A stretch of DNA of 64,000 nt from Pseudomonas allokribbensis (GCF_014863605.1 NZ_CP062252.1:2489001-2553000); one strand, 5' to 3'; shown: positions 54,053-63,900, counted from the first letter of the stretch. Numbers and translations: made by a program. Notes: generated from the letters alone by a model not told the origin.

Positions 54053-54358
54053 TCAGAGCATCAAAATGGCGCCGGCCAGTTGCAGGTCGGTGGCGGGCAG
54101 TTCCGGCAACAGGCTGCGAATCCGCTGGAACGCCGCTTCCATCTGCGCGCCGCGAATGTCCCCGTTGCTGGCAACAAAGGCCGCTGCATCATCCTTGGAG
54201 GCCAGCACGATTTTGTCGTCCTTGAACGAACCGCTGGTGCCTTTGCTGGAGCTGAGCGTAAGGCTCAGGGTGATGTCGGTGCTGATGACGAAGCTAGTGG
54301 CGTGGGCGTCAGCTATCAGCAAACAGCCGCCGAGCAGTAAAATCCGTGCAGTCTTCAT
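54053..54358 (-). CDS. DUF2388 family small exported protein
   Basis: A 101-residue protein with signal peptide MKTARILLLGGCLLIADAHA, then SFVISTDITLSLTLSSSKGTSGSF, DDKIVLASKDDAAAFVASNG and IRGAQMEAAFQRIR. This is the DUF2388 pattern, found as several copies in Pseudomonas. The role is unknown; periplasmic location is expected. It lies in the convergent gap between rnhA and dnaQ, ending directly after the rnhA stop. Confidence 0.85.
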   Translation of the reverse strand: MKTARILLLGGCLLIADAHATSFVISTDITLSLTLSSSKGTSGSFKDDKIVLASKDDAAAFVASNGDIRGAQMEAAFQRIRSLLPELPATDLQLAGAILML

Positions 54359-54546
54359 GAGGTGCCTGAGTCCGTGAGAAACAAGCCGCGCACGCTAACA
54401 AGCCGGTTTCCCCCAGACTTTATGAACATTGCTAATGATTGTTAAAAACTGCATGAGCGCCGATCACCAGAGCGTGGGCGACGCGCGCCACGGGCGTGTT
54501 AACATCGCCGTTTTTGCACGATTGACCCGTTGAGAGCTGAACACTG

Positions 54547-55305
54547 ATGGCCACCAGATCCGTTGTACTCGATACCGAAACCACCGGCATGCCGGTGACC
54601 GATGGTCACCGGATCATTGAAATCGGTTGCGTCGAGCTGATCGGTCGGCGCCTGACGGGCCGGCACTTTCACGTTTACCTGCAACCGGACCGCGAGAGTG
54701 ACGAAGGCGCGATCGGCGTCCATGGCATCACCAACGAATTTCTGGTCGGCAAGCCGCGTTTTGCCGAAGTGGCCGATGAGTTCTTCGAGTTCATCAACGG
54801 CGCGCAACTGATCATCCATAACGCGGCGTTCGACGTTGGCTTCATCAACAACGAATTCGCCCTGATGGGTCAACAGGATCGTGCCGACATCACGCAGCAC
54901 TGCTCGATCCTCGACACCCTGATGATGGCCCGGGAACGTCACCCGGGTCAGCGCAACAGCCTCGATGCCCTGTGCAAACGTTACGGCGTCGACAACTCCG
55001 GCCGTGAGCTGCACGGCGCATTGCTCGACTCGGAGATTCTCGCCGACGTCTACCTGACCATGACCGGTGGCCAGACCAGTCTGTCGCTGGCCGGTAACGC
55101 CTCCGACGGCAACGGAACCGGCAACGGTGCGGATAACTCCGCCACCGAAATCCGCCGTTTGCCGGCGGATCGTCAGCCGGGGCGGATCATTCGCGCCACC
55201 GAAGCCGAGCTGGCCGAACACCAGGTGCGCCTGGAAATCATCGCCAAGTCGGCCGGCGCACCGGCGCTGTGGACTCAGCTGCTGGAAGCCGAAGCCCAGG
55301 CGTAA
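54547..55305 (+). CDS. dnaQ: DNA polymerase III epsilon subunit (proofreading exonuclease)
   Basis: A 252-residue 3'-5' exonuclease of the DEDDh type: VLDTETTGMPVTDGHRIIEIG (motif I, Asp and Glu), IIHNAAFDVGFINNEF (motif II) and HGALLDSEILADVYL (motif III). It proofreads during replication as part of the polymerase III core. A Ser/Asn-rich linker (about residues 178-202) leads to the C-terminal helix that binds the alpha subunit. It ends at a strong terminator. Confidence 0.96.
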   Translation: MATRSVVLDTETTGMPVTDGHRIIEIGCVELIGRRLTGRHFHVYLQPDRESDEGAIGVHGITNEFLVGKPRFAEVADEFFEFINGAQLIIHNAAFDVGFINNEFALMGQQDRADITQHCSILDTLMMARERHPGQRNSLDALCKRYGVDNSGRELHGALLDSEILADVYLTMTGGQTSLSLAGNASDGNGTGNGADNSATEIRRLPADRQPGRIIRATEAELAEHQVRLEIIAKSAGAPALWTQLLEAEAQA

Positions 55306-55309
55306 AGCA

Positions 55310-55359
55310 CAAAGGATCGTCCGAGCGCTCTGGCCGCGTTCGGACGATCCTTTGTTTTT
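55310..55359 (+). terminator. Intrinsic terminator of dnaQ
   Basis: CAAAGGATCGTCCGA and its exact complement (55310-55324 and 55340-55354) form a 15-bp stem with a 15-nt loop, followed by TTTTT. Confidence 0.85.
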
Positions 55360-55459
55360 GGCAGTACTGACAACTGGCCACCCTCGCCACATCCGCTCCG
55401 ACCCTCTACCCTGAGGACATTGGCAGATCACTCTCCGCCGCCTCAGGACACTGAGCCCC

Positions 55460-57715
55460 ATGTACAAAGATCTGAAGTTCCCGGTGTTGATCGTTCACCG
55501 CGACATCAAGGCCGATACGGTTGCCGGCGAACGCATTCGCGGCATCGCCCATGAACTGGAGCAGGAAGGTTTCAGCATCGTTTCGGCCACGGACTACACC
55601 GAGGGCCGGCTGGTGGCATCGACTCATCATGGTCTGGCGTGCATGTTGATCGCCGCCGAAGACGCGAGCACCAATTCCCATTTGTTGCAGAACATGGCCG
55701 AACTGATCGGTCTGGCCCGGGTGCGGGCGCCGGACTTGCCGATCTTCGCGCTCGGTGAGCAGGTCACTTTGGAGAACGCCCCGGCCGATGCCATGGCCGA
55801 GCTCAATCAGTTGCGCGGCATTCTCTATCTGTTCGAAGACACGGTGCCGTTTCTCGCCCGCCAGGTGGCGCGGGCAGCGCGCAAGTATCTGGACGGGCTG
55901 TTGCCACCGTTCTTCAAGGCGTTGGTGCAGCACACCGCCGATTCCAACTATTCCTGGCACACCCCCGGCCATGGCGGCGGCGTTGCGTATCACAAAAGCC
56001 CGGTAGGGCAGGCGTTTCACCAGTTCTTCGGTGAAAACACCCTGCGTTCGGATTTGTCGGTGTCGGTGCCGGAGCTGGGTTCGCTGCTCGATCACACCGG
56101 GCCGTTGGCCGAAGCAGAAGCGAGGGCTGCGCGCAATTTCGGCGCCGATCACACCTTTTTCGTGATCAATGGCACCTCGACCGCCAACAAGATCGTCTGG
56201 CATTCCATGGTCGGGCGCGATGATCTGGTGCTGGTGGATCGCAACTGCCACAAGTCGGTGTTGCACGCGATCATCATGACCGGTGCGATTCCGCTGTACC
56301 TGTGCCCGGAGCGCAACGAGCTGGGGATCATCGGCCCGATTCCGTTGAGCGAGTTCAGCCGCGAATCGATCCAGGCCAAGATCGATGCAAGCCCGCTGAC
56401 CAAGGGCCGCGAGCCGAAAGTCAAACTGGCGGTGGTCACCAACTCCACCTATGACGGCCTCTGTTACAACGCCGAACTGATCAAACAGAGCCTGGGCAAC
56501 AGCGTCGAAGTCCTGCATTTCGACGAAGCCTGGTACGCCTACGCGGCGTTTCACGAATTCTTTGCCGGACGCTACGGCATGGCCACCTCGCGCAGTGCCG
56601 ACAGTCCGCTGGTCTTCACTACCCATTCCACGCACAAATTGCTGGCAGCGTTCAGCCAGGCTTCGATGATTCATGTGCAGGACGGTGGTGCGCGGCAACT
56701 GGACCGTGACCGGTTCAACGAGGCGTTCATGATGCACATCTCGACGTCGCCGCAGTACAGCATCATCGCCTCGCTGGACGTGGCCTCGGCCATGATGGAA
56801 GGCCCGGCCGGTCGTTCGCTGCTTCAGGAAACCTTCGATGAAGCCCTGAGCTTTCGCCGGGCGCTGGCCAATCTGCGTGGGCACATCGACGCCAACGACT
56901 GGTGGTTCTCGATCTGGCAGCCGCCGGGTGTCGAGGGCATCGATCGGGTGCAGACCGAAGACTGGCTGCTGAAACCCGAAGCGGACTGGCACGGCTTCGG
57001 CGAGGTCAGCGATGACTACGTGCTGCTCGATCCGATCAAGGTCACCCTGGTGATGCCAGGCCTGACCGCTGGCGGCGCGCTGAGCGACAAGGGGATTCCG
57101 GCGGCGGTGGTCAGCCGTTTCCTCTGGGAGCGCGGGCTGGTGGTGGAGAAAACCGGTCTGTATTCGTTCCTCGTGCTGTTCTCGATGGGCATCACCAAGG
57201 GCAAGTGGAGCACGCTGTTGACCGAACTGCTGGAGTTCAAGCGCAGCTACGACGCCAACGTCAGTCTCGACACCTGCCTGAAGTGTGTCGCCCAGGAAGC
57301 TCCAGCGCGCTATCGCGGCATGGGCCTGCGCGATCTGTGTGATCAGCTCCACGCCTGTTACCGCAGCAACGCCACCGCCAAACACCTTAAACGCATGTAC
57401 ACCGTGCTGCCGGAAATCGCCATGAAACCGGCCCATGCCTACGATCAACTGGTGCGCGGCGAAGTCGAGGCGGTGCCGATCGATGAGCTGGACGGCCGGG
57501 TTGCGGCGGTGATGCTGGTGCCGTATCCGCCGGGAATTCCGTTGATCATGCCCGGCGAACGTTTTACCGAATCCACTCGGTCGATCATCGATTACCTGAA
57601 ATTTGCCCGCACGTTCGATGCGAGTTTTCCGGGATTTGTGGTCGATGTGCACGGACTGCAACACGAAGATGAGGGCAATGGACGGCACTACACCGTCGAT
57701 TGCGTCAAGGAATGA
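55460..57715 (+). CDS. ldcA: Lysine decarboxylase LdcA-type (Orn/Lys/Arg decarboxylase class I)
   Basis: A 751-residue PLP enzyme with an N-terminal wing domain, the PLP core and a C-terminal domain. The core has SWHTPGHGGGVAYHKSP, FFVINGTSTANKIVWHSMV, HFDEAWYAYAAFHEF and THSTHK with the PLP lysine at residue 393. The length equals P. aeruginosa LdcA, which turns lysine into cadaverine; ornithine or arginine are other class options. It is followed by a coupled GNAT gene and a LysR gene. Together with the polyamine genes at 3-17 kb it suggests cadaverine use. Confidence 0.9.
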   Translation: MYKDLKFPVLIVHRDIKADTVAGERIRGIAHELEQEGFSIVSATDYTEGRLVASTHHGLACMLIAAEDASTNSHLLQNMAELIGLARVRAPDLPIFALGEQVTLENAPADAMAELNQLRGILYLFEDTVPFLARQVARAARKYLDGLLPPFFKALVQHTADSNYSWHTPGHGGGVAYHKSPVGQAFHQFFGENTLRSDLSVSVPELGSLLDHTGPLAEAEARAARNFGADHTFFVINGTSTANKIVWHSMVGRDDLVLVDRNCHKSVLHAIIMTGAIPLYLCPERNELGIIGPIPLSEFSRESIQAKIDASPLTKGREPKVKLAVVTNSTYDGLCYNAELIKQSLGNSVEVLHFDEAWYAYAAFHEFFAGRYGMATSRSADSPLVFTTHSTHKLLAAFSQASMIHVQDGGARQLDRDRFNEAFMMHISTSPQYSIIASLDVASAMMEGPAGRSLLQETFDEALSFRRALANLRGHIDANDWWFSIWQPPGVEGIDRVQTEDWLLKPEADWHGFGEVSDDYVLLDPIKVTLVMPGLTAGGALSDKGIPAAVVSRFLWERGLVVEKTGLYSFLVLFSMGITKGKWSTLLTELLEFKRSYDANVSLDTCLKCVAQEAPARYRGMGLRDLCDQLHACYRSNATAKHLKRMYTVLPEIAMKPAHAYDQLVRGEVEAVPIDELDGRVAAVMLVPYPPGIPLIMPGERFTESTRSIIDYLKFARTFDASFPGFVVDVHGLQHEDEGNGRHYTVDCVKE

Positions 57716-58344
57716 GGGCGTTTCCCAGTATGCAACCGGTCATGAATCCAAAATACCCAGGGCTGTCGGTGCGCGTCGCCGACGATGGCTTTGCCGCTTA
57801 TATCTGGGGCAGTGATTTCAGTTTTGAGGTCGCCGCCTATGGCGCAGCCGAAATCGGCAAGCCCGTCGCGCAGTGGGGCGTGACGCCCATTGTGCCGTAC
57901 CGCAAGTGCTACGGCATCGATCCCGAGGAGTTCAGCAGTTTTCGCGATGCCGCCGACAGTGCGATTTTCATGGCGTATCTGGAAGATCAGCCGGTGGGGC
58001 ATCTGGTGATCAGCACCAACTGGAACGGTTTCGCTCACATCGATGAACTGGCGGTGCATGCGCCGGCTCGGCGTCACGGTGTGGCCAAGGCATTGCTGGA
58101 TGTGGCGCAGTTCTGGAGCCGCAAGAAAAAACTGCCGGGGATCATGCTCGAGACCCAGAACAACAACCTCGGTGCCTGTCGTTTATATGAGCGTTGCGGT
58201 TATGCGGTCGGTGGCATCGACCATTTGCGTTATCGCGGGATCGACCCGAACACCGCCGAAGTGGCGTTGTTCTGGTATCGAATATTCGATAATCCGCTGG
58301 AAAACCTAGTCAGCTCGCCAGCATCGCCGCGGCTTGTTCCGTGA
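57712..58344 (+). CDS. GNAT family N-acetyltransferase
   Basis: A 210-residue acetyltransferase. The GNAT core is visible as HLVISTNWNGFAHIDELAVHAPARRHGVAKALLDVAQFWSR (motif A with the acetyl-CoA loop) and then LETQNNNLGACRLYERCGYAVGG (motif B). ATG 57712 overlaps the ldcA stop (ATGA), so it is translationally coupled; ATG 57730 (MQPVMNPKYP) is an alternative. The substrate may be a polyamine or lysine-derived amine given the partner, which is inference. Its last 35 bp overlap the converging LysR gene. Confidence 0.83.
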   Translation: MRAFPSMQPVMNPKYPGLSVRVADDGFAAYIWGSDFSFEVAAYGAAEIGKPVAQWGVTPIVPYRKCYGIDPEEFSSFRDAADSAIFMAYLEDQPVGHLVISTNWNGFAHIDELAVHAPARRHGVAKALLDVAQFWSRKKKLPGIMLETQNNNLGACRLYERCGYAVGGIDHLRYRGIDPNTAEVALFWYRIFDNPLENLVSSPASPRLVP

Positions 58345-59203
58345 CAATGCCGAGCAGGGTCTGGACGGATGTTGGCGGCGTTGCGTGTTTGAAGGTCAGC
58401 GCATAAAGACTGATCGGCACCGCCGGTGACAGCGGGCAGACATCGAGGCCGCCGGCACGGGCGCCGAGTGCGGTGAACGGGTCGACGATGGCCAGGCCTT
58501 CACCGGCCTCGACCATGCTGCGCATCATCTGATGGGTCTGCACCCGGGTCTGAATGCTCGGCGCCGGGCGCAAGGCCTGGAGCTTGTGCTCCAGCGCCGG
58601 GCTCAACGGGTCCTGGCCTTCGAGGCCGACCATCGCCTGGCCTGCCAGGTCCTGCAGCGAAATGTACTTCTGCTTCGGTTGCAGCCAGCCGTGGGGCGCG
58701 AGCAATTGCAGCTTGCCTTGCGCCAGCACCTGGCAATCGATATCGGGGTGTTCAGGGTCGTGCAGGCTCAGGCCCAGATCGCTCTCGCGCAGCAACAGGC
58801 TGCGAACGATGTGGCGGGTGGGTTCGCTGAGCAGGGTGCAGGGGACGTCCGGAAGTCGTCGGCGCAATGCGGCGAGGCTTTGCGGCAACAGCTGCTGTGC
58901 CAGCGGCGGGGTGCCGATGATTCGCAGAGGTGGGGCGAGGTATTGCTTGAGGCTGCTGGCCAGCCGTTGCACTGGCTCCAGCGCGTCATAGATGTGGGCG
59001 ATTTCGACTTGCAGCGCACGGGCTTCGGCCGTGGCCTGAAGCCGTCCGCGTACGCTGGCGAACAGCATGAACCCCAGCTGACTCTCGGCTTCGCGCAACC
59101 GCTCCTCGACATCGCCCGTCGGCAATTGCAGCCATTCGGCGGCGGTGCCCACGTGACCCGTCTGTAAAAGCGCCTGAATCACCTCGATATGACGTAAACG
59201 CAT
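58310..59203 (-). CDS. LysR family transcriptional regulator
   Basis: A 297-residue LysR protein starting MRLRHIEVIQALLQTGHVGTAAEWLQLP. Its helix-turn-helix (about residues 15-45) is somewhat diverged (TGDVEERLREAESQLGFMLF), and the effector domain follows with PLRIIGTPPLAQQLLP. It converges on and overlaps the ldcA-linked acetyltransferase gene. Amine or lysine-linked control is possible but unproven. Confidence 0.83.
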   Translation of the reverse strand: MRLRHIEVIQALLQTGHVGTAAEWLQLPTGDVEERLREAESQLGFMLFASVRGRLQATAEARALQVEIAHIYDALEPVQRLASSLKQYLAPPLRIIGTPPLAQQLLPQSLAALRRRLPDVPCTLLSEPTRHIVRSLLLRESDLGLSLHDPEHPDIDCQVLAQGKLQLLAPHGWLQPKQKYISLQDLAGQAMVGLEGQDPLSPALEHKLQALRPAPSIQTRVQTHQMMRSMVEAGEGLAIVDPFTALGARAGGLDVCPLSPAVPISLYALTFKHATPPTSVQTLLGIVTEQAAAMLAS

Positions 59204-59288
59204 GCGTGAAGTCCATGTCCGGCCGTTGGGGTCAGTGGCTGAATCCTACCCCAACTCGGCGCGGATGACTTCTGCTCATAACAATCGG

Positions 59289-59525
59289 TTATGAAGCGAC
59301 AGTCGGCTCGGGTTCGCGAATCAACGTGATGCCCGACTGAACCAGCAGGAACTCGTTGTCATCGACTTTGTTGACGCGATCGCCAATCGCCAGTTTGTAG
59401 GTTGTAACGGGCTCCATGCCGGTGAAACCGTCTGCCGACGGGTTGGATTCCTGGAACTCATGCACGGAATAAACGCGGCCTTCCGCATCTCTTGCATGGA
59501 ACTGACCGACGAGTACTGCTGCCAT
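59289..59525 (-). CDS. Small hypothetical protein
   Basis: A 78-residue protein (MAAVLVGQFHARDAEGRVYSVHEFQESNP start, then TTYKLAIGDRVNKVDDNEFLLVQSGITLI), rich in beta-strand-like residues. An AGAGG element precedes ATG 59525. No signal peptide, cysteine or known motif is seen; conserved short proteins of this kind occur in Pseudomonas. It is divergent from the FMN reductase gene 185 bp away. Function unknown. Confidence 0.6.
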   Translation of the reverse strand: MAAVLVGQFHARDAEGRVYSVHEFQESNPSADGFTGMEPVTTYKLAIGDRVNKVDDNEFLLVQSGITLIREPEPTVAS

Positions 59526-59710
59526 CTGCTTAGAACCTCTGGAGATAAAACGCTTGATTTGCGGCTTGGTAGACCGTCATCGAGCTCGGTAAGTTTTCCT
59601 ACAGGAAAAAAATAATCCGGACGCGGGAAATATCCCTCGTCGTCTGGTGGAATCGTCGCCGGATCATCTATAACTACAGGCTCCTCCCACGGACAGTCGA
59701 GAGTCTTCAC

Positions 59711-60271
59711 ATGAGCAATGTCTATAACGTCGCTGTAGTCGTCGGCAGCCTGCGCAAAGCCTCGATCAATCGCAAGGTCGCCCTGGCGCTGGCGGAACTG
59801 GCGCCGGCCAACCTCAAGCTGAACATTGTCGAAATTGGCGATCTGCCACTCTATAACGAAGACATCGACGGCGATTCACCGCCGGCAGCCTACAGCACTT
59901 TCCGTCAAAAAGTGGGTTCATCCGACGCGGTGCTGTTTGTCACGCCGGAGTACAACCGTTCGGTACCAGCACCGTTGAAGAACGCGATTGACGTCGGCTC
60001 GCGGCCTTATGGCAAGAGTGTCTGGGGCGGCAAACCGGGCGCAGTGATCAGCGTTTCGCCGGGTGCCATCGGCGGTTTTGGCGCCAACCAGCATTTGCGC
60101 CAGTCCTTCGTTTTCCTCAACGTGCCGTGCATGCAGCAGCCGGAAGCCTACCTGGGCGGTGCCGGCACCGCGTTCGATGAGGCGGGCAAGTTGAACGAAT
60201 CGGTGAAACCGTTCCTGCAAAGTTTCATCAACGCCTATGGGCAGTTTGTGGAACAGCACAAGAAAGTCTGA
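59711..60271 (+). CDS. NADPH-dependent FMN reductase (ChrR/YieF-like)
   Basis: A 186-residue flavodoxin-like quinone reductase. The FMN phosphate loop is VVVGSLRKASINRKVA, and the signature FVTPEYNRSVPAPLKNAIDVGSRPYG with KPGAVISVSPGAIGG matches the NADPH-dependent FMN reductase family. Such enzymes reduce quinones and metal oxyanions, including chromate. It is upstream of DUF2855 and arsB genes, but its size is below that of ArsH, so a direct arsenic role is uncertain. Confidence 0.88.
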   Translation: MSNVYNVAVVVGSLRKASINRKVALALAELAPANLKLNIVEIGDLPLYNEDIDGDSPPAAYSTFRQKVGSSDAVLFVTPEYNRSVPAPLKNAIDVGSRPYGKSVWGGKPGAVISVSPGAIGGFGANQHLRQSFVFLNVPCMQQPEAYLGGAGTAFDEAGKLNESVKPFLQSFINAYGQFVEQHKKV

Positions 60272-60385
60272 AGCCTTCAATTCCGCCTCAGACCATGATC
60301 GGTCACGCCTCGATGGTGTTTTCATCGGGGCGCATGGCCCGTGACGTTTGCGCCCCCGCCACTCTACGCAGCAGGAATCCGAGCG

Positions 60386-61489
60386 ATGCAAAGTCCGATC
60401 ACTGTCACGCGACTGGTGACCCGTAAAAGTGCACTCGACCAGAGCCGAATCGAGCAGGAACAGCGCAGTTCAGTGGCGGCGGACGGCGAAGTGATTTTGA
60501 AAGTCGATCGTTGCGCCCTGACCACCAACAACATTACCTACGCCGCGTATGGCGACTCGATGCATTACTGGGCGTTCTTTCCGACAGGGCTGGCTGAATG
60601 GGGCCACATTCCAGCCTGGGGTTTCGCCGATGTGATTGCTTCCAGCGTCGAAGGCGTGGCGGTCGGCGAGCGTTTTTATGGTTACTTGCCGCTGGCCAGT
60701 CATCTGTGGGTGCGCCCCGAGCGGGTCACCGGGCGTGGTTTCCATGACGGCACGGAGCACCGGCAGACGCTGAGCTCGGTTTACAACCAATACACCCGCT
60801 GCAGCAAAGACACGTATTACCGCCCAGCGACAGAAAACCTGCAGATTCTGCTCAAGCCGCTGTTCTTGACGTCGTTGATGTTGGCGGATTTCCTTCAGGA
60901 CAATCGGTTCTTCGGCGCAAGCCGTGTGGTGTTTTCCAGTGCTTCGAGCAAAACCGCCTACGGTACGGCGGTGTGTCTGGCCGGCCATCCGAGGCTCGAA
61001 TGTGTGGCATTGACGTCGGCCGGTAACAAGGTCTTTGTCGAAAGCCTGGGCTGCTATGGCCGGACGCTGTCTTACGCAGAGTTGTCGGCGCTGGCCAATG
61101 ATCGTTCGACGCTTTATGTGGATTTTTCCGGCGACCTGGGTTTGCGCGAGCGGGTGCATCAGCATTTCGCCGATCACCTCGTCTACAGCTGTTTTGTTGG
61201 CTCATCGCACACTACCGATGAAGCAGAACTGGGCGCCGTCGAAGGGCTGCGACCGGTGTTTTTCTTTGCCCCGATCCAGATTCGCAAGCGCAGCGTCGAA
61301 TGGGGAGCGGAGCGCGTGAACCGGTACGTCGGCGAAGGTTTGCAGCGGTTTTATCGCCAGGTCAGCGCACCGACTGACCCTCTGTTGCAGGTCGTGGAGA
61401 GTCACGGCCTTGAGGCAGCACAGAGCGTGATTTCTCGTCTGTTTCATGGTCATATCGCACCGGTGGAGGGGCACGTGATTCGACTGTGA
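60386..61489 (+). CDS. DUF2855 family protein, MDR-like fold
   Basis: A 367-residue protein of the DUF2855 family. The N-terminal part resembles the GroES-like half of medium-chain dehydrogenases (DGEVILKVDRCALTTNNITYAAYGD and VEGVAVGERFYGYLP), and the second half could be a nucleotide-binding domain (SRVVFSSASSKTAYGTAVCLAG). The zinc ligands of classical alcohol dehydrogenases are not evident. A quinone-reductase-like role is plausible. ATG 60386 starts MQSPITVTRLVTRKSA. It precedes arsB by 65 bp on the same strand. Confidence 0.85.
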   Translation: MQSPITVTRLVTRKSALDQSRIEQEQRSSVAADGEVILKVDRCALTTNNITYAAYGDSMHYWAFFPTGLAEWGHIPAWGFADVIASSVEGVAVGERFYGYLPLASHLWVRPERVTGRGFHDGTEHRQTLSSVYNQYTRCSKDTYYRPATENLQILLKPLFLTSLMLADFLQDNRFFGASRVVFSSASSKTAYGTAVCLAGHPRLECVALTSAGNKVFVESLGCYGRTLSYAELSALANDRSTLYVDFSGDLGLRERVHQHFADHLVYSCFVGSSHTTDEAELGAVEGLRPVFFFAPIQIRKRSVEWGAERVNRYVGEGLQRFYRQVSAPTDPLLQVVESHGLEAAQSVISRLFHGHIAPVEGHVIRL

Positions 61490-61554
61490 GTTGACGGACG
61501 GGCAGGGTGCGCTTCCTCGATACCCATTCTGCCCCTGATCGAAGGTCGCTCTGC

Positions 61555-62838
61555 ATGCTCACGGCTTCACTGATTTTCCTGCTGACCATCACCCTGGTGA
61601 TCTGGCAACCCAAAGGCCTCGGGGTCGGCTGGAGTGCGACGTTCGGCGCGATTCTGGCGCTTATTTTCGGTGTAGTGCACCTGAGCGATATTCCGCTGGT
61701 GTGGCAGATTATCTGGAACGCCACCGGCACTTTCGTGGCGCTGATCATCATTAGCCTGCTGCTCGACGAAGCGGGGTTCTTTGCCTGGGCTGCGTTGCAC
61801 GTGGCGCGGTGGGGGCGGGGCAGCGGGCGCAAGCTGTTTGCCTTCATGGTGTTGCTCGGTGCGCTGGTGTCGGCGTTGTTCGCCAATGACGGCGCGGCGT
61901 TGATCCTCACGCCCATCGTGATTTCCATGCTGCTGGCGCTGCGTTTCTCCCCGGCGGCGACCCTGGCGTTCGTCATGGGCGCCGGTTTTATCGCCGACAC
62001 CGCGAGCCTGCCGCTGGTGGTGTCGAACCTGGTCAACATCGTCTCGGCAGACTTTTTTCACATCGGTTTCAATCGCTATGCGGCGGTGATGGTGCCGGTC
62101 AATTTCGTCAGCGTCGCCGCCACGCTGGCGGTGTTGTTATGGTTTTTCCGCCGCGACATCCCGAAAGACTACGACCCTGAACAGCTCGAACATCCGGAAT
62201 CGGCGATTCACGACAAAGCCACGTTCTACGCCGGTTGGGCGGTGTTGCTGATTTTGCTGGTGGGCTGTTTTGCCCTGGAGCCGTTGGGCATTCCGATCAG
62301 TGCGATTTCGGCCGTGTGCGCGGCATTGCTGCTGGGCATTGCCGCTCGCGGGCACAAGATCTCCACGCGCAAGGTGATGAAAGAGGCACCGTGGCAGATC
62401 GTGATTTTCTCGCTGGGCATGTATTTGGTGGTCTACGGACTGCGCAACGCCGGGCTCACGGATCATCTGGCCGGCTGGCTGGATGTCTTTGCCGGGTACG
62501 GCGTCTGGGGCGCAGCCATGGGCACTGGTGTGCTGACGGCGCTGTTGTCGTCGATCATGAACAACCTGCCGACGGTGCTGATCGGGCTGTTGTCGATCGA
62601 TGCCAGCCAGGCGACCGGTGTCGTGAAAGAGGCGATGATCTACGCCAACGTGATCGGCAGCGACCTGGGGCCGAAGATCACCCCGATCGGCAGTCTGGCG
62701 ACCTTGCTCTGGCTGCATGTGCTGGAGCGCAAGGACATCCGGATCGGCTGGGGGTATTACTTCAGGGTCGGGATTGTGCTGACGGTGCCGGTGTTGCTGG
62801 TGACGTTGGCCGCGCTGGCGCTGCGGTTGACCGTCTAA
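61555..62838 (+). CDS. arsB: Arsenite efflux membrane protein ArsB
   Basis: A 427-residue transporter with twelve helices. [35 protein letters not shown], the [20 protein letters not shown] stretch and [24 protein letters not shown] are hallmark ArsB blocks. It extrudes arsenite and antimonite. ATG 61555 begins [11 protein letters not shown]; an upstream ATG at 61507 adds a poor leader. There is no arsR, arsC or arsH beside it, unlike a standard ars operon. Its stop overlaps the converging DUF1853 gene by 4 bp. Confidence 0.95.
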   Translation: MLTASLIFLLTITLVIWQPKGLGVGWSATFGAILALIFGVVHLSDIPLVWQIIWNATGTFVALIIISLLLDEAGFFAWAALHVARWGRGSGRKLFAFMVLLGALVSALFANDGAALILTPIVISMLLALRFSPAATLAFVMGAGFIADTASLPLVVSNLVNIVSADFFHIGFNRYAAVMVPVNFVSVAATLAVLLWFFRRDIPKDYDPEQLEHPESAIHDKATFYAGWAVLLILLVGCFALEPLGIPISAISAVCAALLLGIAARGHKISTRKVMKEAPWQIVIFSLGMYLVVYGLRNAGLTDHLAGWLDVFAGYGVWGAAMGTGVLTALLSSIMNNLPTVLIGLLSIDASQATGVVKEAMIYANVIGSDLGPKITPIGSLATLLWLHVLERKDIRIGWGYYFRVGIVLTVPVLLVTLAALALRLTV

Positions 62839-63785
62839 CTCTGCCCGGGCACGTTCGGCCACAGATCCGAAACCAGGAACAGCCGTTCGGCCTCTTCCCA
62901 GTCACCCCGGGCATTTTCGGTCAAGCGCACCATCAACTGCGCCGGGGCCAGCGGTTCGAGTTCATCGAGCCAGGCCTGTAAATGCTCGTGGCTCCAGGTC
63001 TGATCCGCCGGGTAATGCGCCGGCGCCAGCCACGCATGGCGGGGCAGGGGTTGCCAGCGTCCGGCCGGGCGCTGGGCGACAAATGCCGGCCAATCCTTTT
63101 GATGCAACCAGCTTCCGCGCAGGTGCTGCGGATGGGCGCCGCTCGGCGGTTCGGATTGCCCGGGCCACGGGTACAACAGATAACCGCCCAGCCACAATTG
63201 CGCACTGAACGTCCCGACATCCAGCGCCGCCAGGGCTTCGCGGCTTTCCGGGCGGGCGGAAATCGGCAACTGATGTTCGCTCAGGTGGGCCAGTTTGCGG
63301 TCCAGCCGATCATGGCAGCCGGGGCCGAGCCATTGCGCCGGATCACGGCCGTCGCCGTTCTGCGGGCCGAGGTAGAGTTTGATCGCCAGCTCCAGGTGAT
63401 GCACGCCGTCGCGGTCGCGCAGCAGCATGTCGAGTTCGCCGAGGGTGTGGCCCTCGCGGCGGATCGGCAGGTTGGCGGCGATCAGTTCGATCCCCGGCGC
63501 ATGCTCGACGGCGAACTGCCAGAGCCGTTCGTAATACAGGCCCAGACGCCGGGTGCGGGCCTGGGACAGCCAGTGGAGCAGGCCGTAGCTGTCGCGGTCG
63601 AGTTCATGCAGCCAATGCGCCAGCCGTTCGGGATCGCGCACCCAATCGCTGCCGGCCAATGGATGGCGTTGTGGCCACGGCGTGGCGGCGAGCATCGGCG
63701 GGGCGAGGATCACCCACGCCAGATCGCGCACCTCAGGGTGACGCAATTGGTGGGGCAACTGGAGCAAATCGGGAAATAGGATCAT
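62835..63785 (-). CDS. DUF1853 family protein
   Basis: A 316-residue soluble protein of unknown function (DUF1853). Landmarks are [19 protein letters not shown] at the start, the [16 protein letters not shown] and [13 protein letters not shown] segments, which look like a PD-(D/E)XK nuclease-type core (E-LD then E-x-K), and [14 protein letters not shown]. The nuclease resemblance is my reading of the motif. It is divergent from nadK, a linkage common in Pseudomonas. Confidence 0.85.
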   Translation of the reverse strand: MILFPDLLQLPHQLRHPEVRDLAWVILAPPMLAATPWPQRHPLAGSDWVRDPERLAHWLHELDRDSYGLLHWLSQARTRRLGLYYERLWQFAVEHAPGIELIAANLPIRREGHTLGELDMLLRDRDGVHHLELAIKLYLGPQNGDGRDPAQWLGPGCHDRLDRKLAHLSEHQLPISARPESREALAALDVGTFSAQLWLGGYLLYPWPGQSEPPSGAHPQHLRGSWLHQKDWPAFVAQRPAGRWQPLPRHAWLAPAHYPADQTWSHEHLQAWLDELEPLAPAQLMVRLTENARGDWEEAERLFLVSDLWPNVPGQS

Positions 63786-63900
63786 CTTGCGAGCATAGCC
63801 TCAAACACGGTCGCCCCCTCGGGGCTGAAAGGATTTTGTCTATCCGGCGCTTTCGCCCATAATCGTCGTTTTCGCCGTTGCAGCCCCCCGCAGGAGTCCC

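Noticed and set aside
55406..57688. 760-codon open frame opposite ldcA
   Set aside because: It is longer than the real gene but has no recognisable domain; the plus-strand frame contains the PLP site.
59540..59710. Minus-strand frame starting MKTLDCPWEEP
   Set aside because: It runs out of frame into the 78-residue gene and has no ribosome binding site; it is more likely promoter DNA of the diverging genes.
59711..60271. ArsH
   Set aside because: The protein is about 50 residues shorter than ArsH and lacks its N-terminal extension; it fits general NADPH-dependent FMN reductases better.
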